22,610 nucleotides of DNA from Bacillota bacterium (GCA_023402355.1 JAEXCG010000137.1:1-22610); one strand, 5' to 3'; numbered from the stretch's first letter, positions 13,975 through 22,117 are shown. Numbers and translations are program-made. The notes: generated from the letters alone by a model not told the origin.

Positions 13975-15105
13975 TTAAGCCCTGCGGGCGGCGATTCGCT
14001 CCACGCTTTCAAGCAGCAGGTCGACGTCCCGCTCCGCGTTGAAGGGGCCGGGGCTCGCGCGCACCGCGCCCGTCTCCAGCGTACCCAGCATCTGGTGCGC
14101 GCCGGGGGCGCAGTGCAGTCCCCCGCGCACGGCGACGTTGTCCGCGTTCAGCGCGTCGGCCACCTCGCCCGAGGCCATGCCCTCCACGTTGAAGGCGGCA
14201 AGCAGGCTGCCCGGCGGCGAGTAGAGGCGCACGCCCGGAATCTGCCGAAGCCCGCCGAGGAGCCTCGCGCACAGCGTCCGGTGGTGCGCCTCGATTTCCT
14301 CCCGGTGCTGGCGCACGAAGCGGATGCCCGCCGCGAGCCCCGCGATGCCGGGCAGGTTGAGCGTGCCGCTCTCGAAGCGGTCGGGCATATCCTCGGGCTG
14401 GAACATGCTTTCCGACACGCTGCCCGTGCCGCCCTGCCGCAGGGGATAGACGCTGAGCCCCTCGCGAATGTAGAGGCCGCCGGTGCCGTGCGGGCCGAGC
14501 AGCCCCTTGTGGCCGGGAAAGGCGAGCATGTCCGCGCCCAGCGCCGCGGGCGAGACGGGCACGTGCCCCAGGCTCTGCGCCGCGTCCACGAGCAGCGTCA
14601 CGTTGCGGCGGCGGCAGACGCCCGCGATGCGCCGCACGTCCTGCACGACGCCCGTGACGTTGCTGGCGTGGGTGAGCACCATCAGGCGCGTCCTCGGCGT
14701 GAAGGCGGCAAGCGCCGTTTCGGGCGTGACGCGCCCGTCCGCTCCGGGCCGCACGAGGGTCAGCGTGATCACGCCCATGCGCGTAAGCTCGCTCAAGGGA
14801 CGCAGCACGGAGTTGTGCTCCAGCAGCGTGGAAACCACGTGGTCGCCCGGCTGTACGAAGCCGTGAATGGCCGTGTTCAGCGCGTCCGTGCAGTTTTGGC
14901 AAAACACGATGCGCGAGGGGTCCTCGACGCCCAGAAAGTCGGCCAGCTGCTCGCGGCAGCCCCAGACGATGCGCCCCGCGCAAAGGGAGAGACGGTGGCC
15001 GGAGCGCCCGGGGTTTGCGCCCGCCTGATTCAGCGCGTCGCTCATGGCCGCCGCCACCTGCGGCGCTTTGGGAAAGCTGGTCGCCGCGTTGTCCAGATAA
15101 ATCAC
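13975..15105 (-). CDS. Cysteine desulfurase-like class V aminotransferase (TIGR01977 type)
   Basis: 376 residues. A PLP enzyme expected to remove sulphur (or selenium) from cysteine (selenocysteine) as an enzyme-bound persulfide. YLDNAATSFPK opens the fold; H97 (LLEHNS) stacks on PLP, D174 (LLVDAAQ) contacts the ring nitrogen, and K200 (FPGHKGLLGPHG) is the Schiff-base lysine. C332 in VRGGLHCAPGAHQMLGT is the likely persulfide cysteine. This RGGLHCAP pattern is typical of the subgroup often found near DUF3343 proteins, and such a gene is divergent here. The start is GTG at 15105, 7 bases after AGGAGG; no ATG is as well placed. It could be a SufS-like Fe-S enzyme, but no suf or isc partners are in view. 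Confidence 0.88.
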   Translation of the reverse strand: MIYLDNAATSFPKAPQVAAAMSDALNQAGANPGRSGHRLSLCAGRIVWGCREQLADFLGVEDPSRIVFCQNCTDALNTAIHGFVQPGDHVVSTLLEHNSVLRPLSELTRMGVITLTLVRPGADGRVTPETALAAFTPRTRLMVLTHASNVTGVVQDVRRIAGVCRRRNVTLLVDAAQSLGHVPVSPAALGADMLAFPGHKGLLGPHGTGGLYIREGLSVYPLRQGGTGSVSESMFQPEDMPDRFESGTLNLPGIAGLAAGIRFVRQHREEIEAHHRTLCARLLGGLRQIPGVRLYSPPGSLLAAFNVEGMASGEVADALNADNVAVRGGLHCAPGAHQMLGTLETGAVRASPGPFNAERDVDLLLESVERIAARRA

Positions 15106-15157
15106 GAATGCTTCCTCCTGTGCGTTCGTCACGCAGCGACGCCGCGCGCAATACAGT

Positions 15158-15185
15158 ATATTAGGCGCGCGGCGCATGATGACAA
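15158..15185 (-). promoter_or_regulatory. Likely promoter of the cysteine desulfurase gene
   Basis: On the minus strand, TTGTCA (15185-15180) and TAATAT (15163-15158) are separated by 16 bases, 53 bases before the GTG. Confidence 0.5.
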
Positions 15186-15229
15186 ACGGGCCGTGCGGAC
15201 AAGGCATGTGGATGAAGGAGGAAATGGGC

Positions 15230-15514
15230 ATGGACGAAGAGGTATTCGGCATCGCGGCGTTCCGTTCGCGCCAGCAGGTGCTTCGCTTCGAGGGGGCGCT
15301 GCGGCGCGCGGGCATCCGCACGCAGGTCGTCGCTACGCCGCACGACGTGGCCATCGGCTGCGGGCTCTCGGTGCGCTTTGAGACGCAGGACACCAACGCG
15401 GTGCTGGACGTCTACAACAAGACGCGGCCGGGCAACCTGATCGGGTTTTATCACGTGGACCGGAGCGCGGGCGGCAGGCCGGGGCTGTACCCCATCTACC
15501 GGCGCGAGGGTTGA
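15230..15514 (+). CDS. DUF3343 / putative Se-S carrier-like protein
   Basis: 94 residues. It has the small ferredoxin-like DUF3343 pattern: FRSRQQVLRFEGALRRAGI (helix), then TPHDVAIGCGLSVRF. The CG in IGCGLSVRF is the family's conserved cysteine, proposed to carry sulphur or selenium. The last third (GFYHVDRSAGGRPGLYPIYRR) is more variable. The start at 15230 is 8 bases from AAGGAGG; an in-frame ATG at 15224 is too close. It is divergent from a cysteine desulfurase of the type that usually accompanies this family, which supports a shared sulphur/selenium-transfer role (inference). Confidence 0.85.
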   Translation: MDEEVFGIAAFRSRQQVLRFEGALRRAGIRTQVVATPHDVAIGCGLSVRFETQDTNAVLDVYNKTRPGNLIGFYHVDRSAGGRPGLYPIYRREG

Positions 15515-15539
15515 AAAGGCGCGAAAAAGCGCGTATAAT
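15511..15539 (+). promoter_or_regulatory. Promoter of nth
   Basis: TTGAAA (15511-15516) and TATAAT (15534-15539) are separated by 17 bases. The -35 overlaps the stop codon of the DUF3343 gene. Confidence 0.8.
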
Positions 15540-15567
15540 GGGGAAAAAGGCGTAGAGGAGTTTCCCG

Positions 15568-16221
15568 ATGGATCAGGAAAAGAACCAGGCGATATTGCAG
15601 GAGCTTTCGCGGCTGTATCCGGACGCCAAGGCGGCGCTGCACTTTCAAAACCCCTATCAGATGCTGGTGGCGACGGTGCTCTCCGCCCAGTGCACGGACG
15701 TCAAGGTCAACAAGGTGACGCCCGCGCTCTTTGCCGCCTACCCCGACCCCGCGCGCCTGGCGGCGGCCGAGCCGGAGGACGTCGAGCCCTACATCCAGTC
15801 CTGCGGCATCTACCACAACAAGGCGCGGAACCTAGTGCTGGCCGCGCGGGAAATCGTGAAGCAGTACGGCGGCGAGGTGCCAAACGACTTTGAGGCGCTG
15901 CAGCGCCTGCCCGGCGTCGGACGCAAGACGGCGAACGTCGTGATGGCCAACGCCTTCGGCGCGGACGCCATCGCCGTGGATACGCACGTGTTCCGCGTCT
16001 CCAACCGCCTCGGCCTCGCCCACGCGGACGACGTGCTGAAGACCGAGCTGCAGCTTCAGGAGGCCATCCCCAAGCACCTGTGGTCCACGGCCCACCACTG
16101 GCTGATCTACCACGGCAGGCAGGTCTGCGCCTCCCGCAAGCCGGCCTGCGAGCGGTGCACGCTGAGGGCGCTTTGCGATTACGCCGTGGCGCAGGACGCG
16201 CCGGAGGAAAAAGCGGAATAA
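15568..16221 (+). CDS. nth: Endonuclease III
   Basis: A base-excision-repair DNA glycosylase/AP lyase that removes oxidised pyrimidines. The 217 residues match the family length. The helix-hairpin-helix LPGVGRKTA (114-122) carries catalytic lysine K120, and D138 (AVDTH) is the second catalytic residue. Both are at the same positions as in E. coli Nth. C187, C194, C197 and C203 (C-x6-C-x2-C-x5-C) bind the [4Fe-4S] cluster. GAGGAG lies 7 bases before the ATG. It has its own promoter and terminator. Assignment is secure. Confidence 0.97.
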   Translation: MDQEKNQAILQELSRLYPDAKAALHFQNPYQMLVATVLSAQCTDVKVNKVTPALFAAYPDPARLAAAEPEDVEPYIQSCGIYHNKARNLVLAAREIVKQYGGEVPNDFEALQRLPGVGRKTANVVMANAFGADAIAVDTHVFRVSNRLGLAHADDVLKTELQLQEAIPKHLWSTAHHWLIYHGRQVCASRKPACERCTLRALCDYAVAQDAPEEKAE

Positions 16222-16229
16222 GGATACGT

Positions 16230-16262
16230 CCGAAGGCGAGAGCCTTCGGGCTTTTTCTTTTT
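16230..16262 (+). terminator. Intrinsic terminator of nth
   Basis: CCGAAGGC (16230-16237) and GCCTTCGG (16242-16249) enclose a GAGA tetraloop. GCTTTTTCTTTTT follows. Confidence 0.92.
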
Positions 16263-16443
16263 CTGGAAAAGGACGGGGCGGAAACCGAAATCCGGAGGAA
16301 AAGCGCAGATCGCCAGCCTTGCGCGGAGGCACCAGCGGGTATCCCGCGTGTGCAAAATGAGCTCATCCCCTCATCATGAGCGGTGGATGTGTAAAAGTCT
16401 GTTGCGATTTTTGCCCTTCCCCCTGTCCCATACCGGTTTTCTA

Positions 16444-16452
16444 TGGTATAAT
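16444..16452 (+). promoter_or_regulatory. Extended -10 promoter of obg
   Basis: TGGTATAAT is an extended -10 (TGn plus consensus TATAAT). The -35 position, TGTCCC at 16424-16429, is poor. It lies about 57 bases before the obg ATG. The remaining gap (16263-16443) shows no other signal. Confidence 0.65.
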
Positions 16453-16508
16453 AGATTGCTTCTAAGCCAATATTTGTTTTAGCCCCAATACGCACCATGG
16501 AGGAACAC

Positions 16509-17780
16509 ATGTCTCTTTTCGTAGATAAAGTCAAGATCACCGCCAAGGCCGGCAACGGCGGCGACGGCGCGGTGGCCTTTCACCGCGAAAAATACGTGCA
16601 GAACGGCGGGCCGGACGGCGGCGACGGCGGGCACGGCGGCAACATCGTGCTGCTGGCCGACCCGAACATGCACACGCTGATGGACTTCCGCTTTAAGCGC
16701 AAGTACGCGGCAGCCTCCGGCGAAAACGGCTCGGGCCGCCTTTGCAAGGGCAAGAGCGGCGAGGACCTCGTCATCAAGGTGCCGGTGGGCACGATCGTGC
16801 GCGCGAGCGCGACCGGCAAGCTCTGCGCGGACATGCACGAGGCGGGCCAGCGGCACATCCTGCTGCACGGCGGGCGCGGCGGCTGGGGCAACAGCCACTT
16901 CGCCACCTCCACCCGGCAGGCCCCCAACTTCGCCAAGCCCGGGCAGAAGTGCGAGATTTACGAGTTCGAGCTGGAGCTCAAGTCCATCGCGGACGTGGGC
17001 CTCGTCGGCTATCCGAACGTCGGCAAGTCCACCATCCTCTCCGTCGTCACCTCGGCCAAGCCCAAGATCGCCAACTATCACTTCACCACCCTGACGCCGA
17101 ACCTGGGCATCGTGCGCCATCGCGGCGAGGACTTCGTCATGGCGGACATCCCCGGACTGGTGGAGGGCGCGCACGCGGGCGTCGGCCTGGGCCACGCGTT
17201 TTTGCGCCACGTGGAGCGCACGCGGCTGCTGGTGCACGTCGTGGACGTCTCCGGCAGCGAGGGGCGCGACCCGGTGGAGGATTTTGAGCACATCTGCGAC
17301 GAGCTGGCCTGCTACGGCGCGCTGGCCGACCGACCGCAGATCGTCGCCGCCAACAAGGTCGACCTGCCGGGCGCGGAGGAAAACCTCGAAAAGCTGCGCG
17401 CGCATTTGAAGCACACGGACGTGGAGGTCTATCCCGTTTCGGCGGCGACGCATCAGGGCTTTGACGCGCTGCTGGACGCCGTCGCGCGCGTGCTGCCGAC
17501 GCTTCCGCCCATCGAGGTGTACGAGGAGGAGCCCGAGGCCGTGGAGACGGCGGACGAGCGCGCGCCGTTCACCGTGCGGCGCGAAAACGAGCTGTACGTC
17601 GTGGAGGGCCCGAGCGTCGAGCGGCTGATCGATTCGGTCAACTTCGACGACGAGGAATCCATGAGCTGGTTCCACCGCACGCTCCGGCGCACGGGCGTCA
17701 TCGACGCGCTGCGCGAAAAGGGCGCGGGCGAGGGCGACACCGTCGCCATCGGGGATATGGAATTCGACTTTGTAGAGTAA
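16509..17780 (+). CDS. obg: Obg GTPase (ribosome assembly)
   Basis: 423 residues with three domains. The glycine-rich Obg fold (about 1-158) has AGNGGDG and GGPDGGDGGHGG. The GTPase domain (about 160-335) carries G1 GYPNVGKST (167-175), TT 193-194, G3 DIPG (213-216), G4 NKVD (282-285) and G5 SAA (311-313). A C-terminal OCT domain (about 346-423) follows, of the form usual in Firmicutes. It is essential in most bacteria for late 50S assembly and stress responses. The ATG at 16509 follows ATGGAGGAA; an earlier in-frame ATG (16497) contains that ribosome-binding site. yhbY follows 22 bases later. Confidence 0.97.
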   Translation: MSLFVDKVKITAKAGNGGDGAVAFHREKYVQNGGPDGGDGGHGGNIVLLADPNMHTLMDFRFKRKYAAASGENGSGRLCKGKSGEDLVIKVPVGTIVRASATGKLCADMHEAGQRHILLHGGRGGWGNSHFATSTRQAPNFAKPGQKCEIYEFELELKSIADVGLVGYPNVGKSTILSVVTSAKPKIANYHFTTLTPNLGIVRHRGEDFVMADIPGLVEGAHAGVGLGHAFLRHVERTRLLVHVVDVSGSEGRDPVEDFEHICDELACYGALADRPQIVAANKVDLPGAEENLEKLRAHLKHTDVEVYPVSAATHQGFDALLDAVARVLPTLPPIEVYEEEPEAVETADERAPFTVRRENELYVVEGPSVERLIDSVNFDDEESMSWFHRTLRRTGVIDALREKGAGEGDTVAIGDMEFDFVE

Positions 17781-17802
17781 GAATAAGAGGAGAAAAAAAC
17801 AG

Positions 17803-18090
17803 ATGACAAGCAAGCAGCGGGCCATGCTCCGTTCCATGGCCAACACCATGCAGCCCATCCTGCACGTGGGCAAGGAAGGCGTGACGCCGAACATCGTGCA
17901 GCAGGCGTGGGAGGCGCTGGAGGCGCGCGAGCTCATCAAGGGCACGGTGCTGGAAACGTCGCCCCAGAGCGCGCGGGAGGTCATCGCGGAGCTGTGCGAG
18001 AAGACGCACGCCGAGCCCGTGCAGTGCATCGGCAGCAAGTTCGTGATCTACCGCCCGGCAAGCAAGGACCCCAAGATCGTGCTCGAATGA
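17803..18090 (+). CDS. yhbY: YhbY-family RNA-binding protein (CRM domain)
   Basis: 95 residues, a single CRM domain: LRSMANTMQPILHVGKEGVT with the GxxG loop GKEG, LEARELIKGTVLE and GSKFVIYRP. CRM proteins associate with pre-50S ribosomal particles. The gene directly follows obg (22-base gap, AGAGGAG site), a common Firmicutes pairing that fits a shared role in 50S assembly. nadD, often next in this cluster, is not present; a terminator follows. Confidence 0.95.
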   Translation: MTSKQRAMLRSMANTMQPILHVGKEGVTPNIVQQAWEALEARELIKGTVLETSPQSAREVIAELCEKTHAEPVQCIGSKFVIYRPASKDPKIVLE

Positions 18091-18101
18091 GAAATTCAGG
18101 T

Positions 18102-18134
18102 CCGGCATGCGCACAGCGCGTGCCGGGCTTTTTT
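18102..18134 (+). terminator. Intrinsic terminator of obg-yhbY
   Basis: CCGGCATGCGC (18102-18112) pairs with GCGCGTGCCGG (18116-18126), with one wobble. GCTTTTTT follows. Confidence 0.9.
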
Positions 18135-18172
18135 CGCCTAAGCGCAGCGAAATACAAATCTTTTGTGCAGCC

Positions 18173-18200
18173 TTGACATGGAAGAAAATGTGTGTAACAA
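18173..18200 (+). promoter_or_regulatory. Probable promoter of the zinc-ribbon membrane protein gene
   Basis: TTGACA (18173-18178) is exact. TAACAA (18195-18200), 16 bases on, is a weak -10. Confidence 0.5.
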
Positions 18201-18228
18201 TAAGGCAAAATACAAAGGAGGGTGTGTA

Positions 18229-18894
18229 ATGAAAAAGCGATGTGTCAGGTGCAGGCTGGAGTACCCGGAGGAAGAGACGGAATGCGAAATCTGCCGCCTG
18301 CCGCTCGTGCCGGTGGAGGAAGAGGCGCCGAAGGAAGAACCCGAACAGGATGCGCAGGGCGAGCCGAAGCCCGAGGCGGCGGGGGAACCGCCAAAGACGC
18401 AAGGCCGGGGTGCGCCCTATTATGCGCCTTTCGTGTCGTTCTTCAAAAGTGCCTATGTGGTGCTGGCTTGGATTTTAATCGGTATCTTCTTCCTCATATC
18501 CGTTTTCTCGGGCGGAACTTCGGGTTTGGGAATTTTTTCGCTTATCATCACGCTGATGACCTTGCTGGTGCCTGCCCTCGTCGCCGTCGGAATGATGGCG
18601 CAGGGCCATATACTTGGACTGATGCTGGATACGAATCGCAAACTGTCTGAGGGCGGCGAAGAGCTTTCCAAGCCATATGAAAGCCGCGTATTGCGATTTG
18701 TGTGCGTGGTCTATCCGATTATCGGCGGATTGTCTATCGTGTTGGGCGTGTTATACGCACTTGTGACGTGGATGTCGAAAGATTCCACTCTGGCGCCCCT
18801 GGGGATCACTGCCGCTATTTCCGGGGTTTTTATGCTTTTGGAAAGCCAAAAAATCGGCCTGCTGATGGACAGCAACCGCAAGGCGATACGCTGA
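18229..18894 (+). CDS. Zinc-ribbon membrane protein with internal repeat
   Basis: 221 residues. The N-terminus has a CxxC-x10-CxxC zinc ribbon (C5, C8, C19, C22), then an acidic, proline-rich linker (about 28-60). Four membrane helices follow at about 76-94, 100-122, 156-180 and 188-206. Each helix pair ends in a similar motif, GLMLDTNRK (130-138) and GLLMDSNRK (210-218), so the membrane part looks like a two-unit duplication. No family is recognised. AAGGAGG is 8 bases before the ATG; an in-frame ATG far upstream (18178) lies inside the promoter. It has its own promoter and terminator, and lower GC than its neighbours. Confidence 0.8.
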   Translation: MKKRCVRCRLEYPEEETECEICRLPLVPVEEEAPKEEPEQDAQGEPKPEAAGEPPKTQGRGAPYYAPFVSFFKSAYVVLAWILIGIFFLISVFSGGTSGLGIFSLIITLMTLLVPALVAVGMMAQGHILGLMLDTNRKLSEGGEELSKPYESRVLRFVCVVYPIIGGLSIVLGVLYALVTWMSKDSTLAPLGITAAISGVFMLLESQKIGLLMDSNRKAIR

Positions 18895-18921
18895 AGAGCG
18901 CTTATGCGAGCGCAAGATCGC

Positions 18922-18963
18922 AAAGCGCCGGAACCTCCGCTCTGGAGATTCCGGCGCTTTTTT
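18922..18963. terminator. Bidirectional terminator between convergent genes
   Basis: AAAGCGCCGGAA...CTCC (18922-18938) pairs with GGAG...TTCCGGCGCTTT (18944-18960), with one mismatch, followed by TTT. The A-run on the other side can serve the minus-strand GH172 gene. Confidence 0.85.
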
Positions 18964-19028
18964 ATTGTTTTCCTACTTTAACCCAATATTGCCGCCGTGT
19001 GCGAAAACCACGGGTCTCGCCGCCGCCT

Positions 19029-20117
19029 TTAGATCACTTCCAGCGCGTTGCGGTCGGGGAGCGCGGGGAAGGGGATGGAGGGGAGGTCCTGATACCAGAA
19101 TACGACGGAGGCGATGTCGTCCTGCAGGGGCAGGTAGCGGCCGTGGCTGCGCCAGCCGAGCGCCTGAATCGTCACGCGCAGGCACTTTTCAAAGCGCACC
19201 GGGTCGGTGATGTGCCAGCGGTAGAGGCCAAAGCGCTGCTGCGAGCGGTACAGCCCGTCCGGCTCGATCACCTGCGGCATGCCGCTGTAGGGGGTGGAGA
19301 ACGCCTCGTAGCGGTGCGTCTTCTGATTTTCAAAGTTATAGGAACCGCAGAAATAGTCCTCCGTGCCGGTGCCGCAGATGGTGGGCGCGTCGGTGTCGGC
19401 GTCGATGTAGAACTTGATCTCGCCCTCGCCCCACCAGTTGCAGCTATTGACGCCCCAGCACATGTAGACGCCCACGTACTGGCCGCGTCCCTCGATGCCG
19501 TCCACGAGGGTATACACGTCCTTGTAGGGCAGCGGGTTCACGCGGCGGAACTGTGCGTGGAAGTAGGCGACGTTTTCCGGCAGCTCCGTCAGGGTGTAAT
19601 CCACCTGATAGTAGAGCACCATGTCGTCCACCGAGCGGTTTTCCAGGGTGATGCGGCAGCGCTTTTTAAAGGGCATCTTCCAGTAGCAGTTGAAGGCCGA
19701 ACCGGGGTTGACGCAGACCGCCAGCGAGGTCACGGGCGCGTACTGTCCCCAGCCGCAGGCGAAGAAGTCGCCGACCGGGCATTCGACGCTGGGCTGCTCC
19801 TGGTCGTCCCAATAGAAGCGCAGGATGGAATCGCGCCACGCGCCCGTCGGCGTCATCCAGATGTGGTCGATCGTGCCGGGCCCCTCGATGTTTCCGATTT
19901 CATAGGTCGTTCCGGCCTTGATGACGACGAAGGGGTTGACCTTCCAGCCCGTGCCCAGCTCGCGCGCCGCCTCGCGGGCGCTGCCCTGCTCCAGCGGGCA
20001 GAGGGCTCCGCCGCCGGGCGCGCCGTCCTTGTTTTCCGGGGAGAGGGAGCGGGACTTGGCGTTGGTCAAAAGGGCGAGGTCGGACAGACCGCCGCCCAGC
20101 GGGTTTGCGTATTGCAT
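19029..20117 (-). CDS. GH172-family glycoside hydrolase (DUF2961)
   Basis: 362 residues, the usual single-domain DUF2961 length. NIEGPGTIDHIWM (near 76-88), WDDQEQPSVECPVGDFFACG and the central WWGEGEIKFYIDAD and GTGTEDYF are hallmark segments. E231/E233 and E253 are the candidate catalytic acids. DUF2961 is now CAZy GH172, whose characterised members act on alpha-D-fructofuranosides (including difructose anhydride I) or D-arabinofuranosides. No signal peptide is visible, so it is probably cytoplasmic. AAAGGAGG is well spaced before the ATG. It is divergent from a sugar-binding protein and permease, which probably import its substrate. The exact sugar is undetermined. Confidence 0.9.
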   Translation of the reverse strand: MQYANPLGGGLSDLALLTNAKSRSLSPENKDGAPGGGALCPLEQGSAREAARELGTGWKVNPFVVIKAGTTYEIGNIEGPGTIDHIWMTPTGAWRDSILRFYWDDQEQPSVECPVGDFFACGWGQYAPVTSLAVCVNPGSAFNCYWKMPFKKRCRITLENRSVDDMVLYYQVDYTLTELPENVAYFHAQFRRVNPLPYKDVYTLVDGIEGRGQYVGVYMCWGVNSCNWWGEGEIKFYIDADTDAPTICGTGTEDYFCGSYNFENQKTHRYEAFSTPYSGMPQVIEPDGLYRSQQRFGLYRWHITDPVRFEKCLRVTIQALGWRSHGRYLPLQDDIASVVFWYQDLPSIPFPALPDRNALEVI

Positions 20118-20464
20118 TGCTGAATTCCTCCTTTAATCCATGGCACCTGGCCTACTGCAATCAGTATAGCAGGCTGCTGCCGTTCTTCATAGAGACGCTT
20201 TTTTCATGTATACGAATTGTCCGGTCAAAGCGCTGATAAGCGAAAATTGCTAACGCGTTGAAACGGTATATGCCGCACTAAAAGGAGGCTTTTTGACAGA
20301 AAATGACGCGAAAAAGATGACGAAACCTGTTGAAATGGGATCATTTTGGCCCTTTACACGCGGATGAAAAGCCACTATCCTTTAAAGCACGGAAACCGCC
20401 GCGGAGCGCGCCCGCAGCGGACGAATGCAGCATGGCACATCGTGACGAAAGGGGTATTCATCGT
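20118..20464. promoter_or_regulatory. Divergent control region between GH172 and transporter genes
   Basis: This 347-base gap has lower GC than the genes. TATACT on the minus strand (20167-20162) is a possible -10 for GH172. AACGCGTT at 20252-20259 is a CG-centred palindrome of the kind LacI-family regulators use. AAAGGAGG (20281-20288) followed by TTG opens a 24-residue frame to 20367. TTGACA at 20293-20298 lacks a good -10. No regulator gene is present in the window. None of these sites is certain. Confidence 0.4.
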
Positions 20465-22039
20465 ATGAAGAAATTGCTCGCCCTTCTGCTCGCCCTAACG
20501 CTGACGCTCGGCGCGGCGGCCGCCCTGGCGGAGCCGGAGGCCTACACGCTCCCTTTGAGCGAGGAGACCGTGACCTTTACCTATTGGAAACCGACGCACA
20601 CAAACGCCCGGCAACTGATGACCGACTACAACGATAATGAAATTTATCAAGAGCTGGAAAGGCGCACCAATGTCCATATCGAGTGGATTCATCCGGCTGC
20701 CGGCCAGGAAGCGGAGCAGTTCAACCTGCTGGTCGCGGCGAACGACCTGCCGGACTTTGTCTGCATGGAATCCGGTGCAACCTACCCGGGTGGCGCCGCC
20801 AAGGCGATCGCGGATGGCGTCTTTTTGCCGCTGGAAGACTACATTGCCAAGTACTGCCCGAATCTGACGGCGATCTATGAAAAGTATCCTGAGATCGCCA
20901 AGCAGATGAAAACCAATGACGGTCATATCTGGGGATTTGGCGAGCTCATGCTCGAGGAGGACAGCACGGGCCCGATTTCTCCGTGGTCCGGCCCTGCGGT
21001 TCGTGCGGACTGGCTGGAGGAGCTGGGGTTGGATATGCCGGTAACGCTGGACGACTGGCACGAGATGCTCGTCGCCTTCCGCGACCAGAAGGGCGCGCAG
21101 GTACCGTTGATCCTCTCCAAGAGCGGTCTGCCGAGTCTGCATGAATTCCTCAGTGCGTTCGGCGTGGCGAAGGACTTCTACCGCGAGAACAATGTCGTAA
21201 AGTACGGCCCACTCGAAGCGGGTTACAAGGATTACCTGGCGCTGATGAACCAGTGGTATCAGGAAGGGCTGCTGGATGCGGATTTCCCCTCCACCGCTTC
21301 GGATGCGAATTTCTATGCGGAATATTTGACGACTGGCAAGGCGGGCGCGATCGACCAGACCTATCAGGACATCGTGCCGCTGTACAACTCGCTGCTGGGC
21401 GATCAGGGCAAGGTCGCGGCCGTGCCCTACCCGAAGATGAACGCGGATGACCAGCTGCACATCGGCTGCCTTTCTCATGATGTCGAGACAGGACATTCCA
21501 CCGTATACGTTAACGCGAAGCTGGATCCCGATAAGCTGCCGATCGCGATGCGTTGGTGGGATTACATGTACTCTGACGAAGCGTTCATGCTGTGTAACTG
21601 GGGCATCGAAGGCCTTACCCACACCGTAGTGGATGGCAAGCCGCAGTTTACTGACCGTGTCCTGAAGAACGAGGAAGGTTTGGCGTATGCACTTTGGGCA
21701 TGGAAGTACAAGATCTTCAACGGTACGTTCCGCTACACGGGCTACGCCATGCCGCAGGAAAATGCGCAGGCCAGCCTTGATTCCATTACGACCTGGGCGA
21801 AGGACAACGACCTGGCCAACATGCTGCCGCCCTCTAGCATTCCGCTGGAGTACAGCGCGGAGTACAACGGCATTATAACCGAAGTCAATACCTATCGCGA
21901 CCAGATGGCGCTCAAGTTCATCCTCGGTACGGAGCCGCTGGAGAAGTACGACGAGTTCATCGAGACGCTCAAGTCGCTCGGCATCGAGCGAGCGATCGAG
22001 ATTCAGCAGATCGCGCTGGACATGTATAACAACAGGTAA
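20465..22039 (+). CDS. Extracellular sugar-binding protein of an Lpl-type ABC transporter
   Basis: 524 residues, the size of the long LplA/YtcQ-type solute-binding proteins. The signal peptide (MKKLLALLLA... to ALA|EPE, about residue 22) has no lipobox cysteine, unusual for a Gram-positive binding protein. The mature protein has the family order: TFTYWKPTHTN, then NNVHIEW-like NVHIEWIHPA, LVAANDLPDFV, WGFGELMLEE and NQWYQEGLLDADFP. It should capture an oligosaccharide outside the cell for the permease encoded next. GAAAGGGG precedes the ATG. GH172 is divergent upstream. The substrate is inferred only from that neighbour. Confidence 0.92.
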   Translation: MKKLLALLLALTLTLGAAAALAEPEAYTLPLSEETVTFTYWKPTHTNARQLMTDYNDNEIYQELERRTNVHIEWIHPAAGQEAEQFNLLVAANDLPDFVCMESGATYPGGAAKAIADGVFLPLEDYIAKYCPNLTAIYEKYPEIAKQMKTNDGHIWGFGELMLEEDSTGPISPWSGPAVRADWLEELGLDMPVTLDDWHEMLVAFRDQKGAQVPLILSKSGLPSLHEFLSAFGVAKDFYRENNVVKYGPLEAGYKDYLALMNQWYQEGLLDADFPSTASDANFYAEYLTTGKAGAIDQTYQDIVPLYNSLLGDQGKVAAVPYPKMNADDQLHIGCLSHDVETGHSTVYVNAKLDPDKLPIAMRWWDYMYSDEAFMLCNWGIEGLTHTVVDGKPQFTDRVLKNEEGLAYALWAWKYKIFNGTFRYTGYAMPQENAQASLDSITTWAKDNDLANMLPPSSIPLEYSAEYNGIITEVNTYRDQMALKFILGTEPLEKYDEFIETLKSLGIERAIEIQQIALDMYNNR

Positions 22040-22048
22040 AAGAGCGCG

Positions 22049-22102
22049 CGGGGCCGTTCTGGGCTGCCTGCACAGGGGAGCTGGGGAACGGCCCCGTTTT
22101 TT
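22049..22102 (+). terminator. Intercistronic terminator after the binding-protein gene
   Basis: CGGGGCCGTTC (22049-22059) pairs perfectly with GAACGGCCCCG (22086-22096), followed by TTTTTT. It lies between binding protein and permease and ends just before the permease ribosome-binding site, so partial read-through is expected. Confidence 0.88.
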
Positions 22103-22117
22103 AAGGGGGTGGGACGC

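Noticed and set aside
16479..18038. Minus-strand open frame opposite obg-yhbY
   Set aside because: Antisense to two highly conserved genes, without its own domain or ribosome-binding site.
20245..20265. CcpA cre site in the GH172/transporter gap
   Set aside because: The TTGCTAACGCGTTGAAA stretch has the central CG but misses several cre consensus positions; kept only as a generic LacI-type palindrome.
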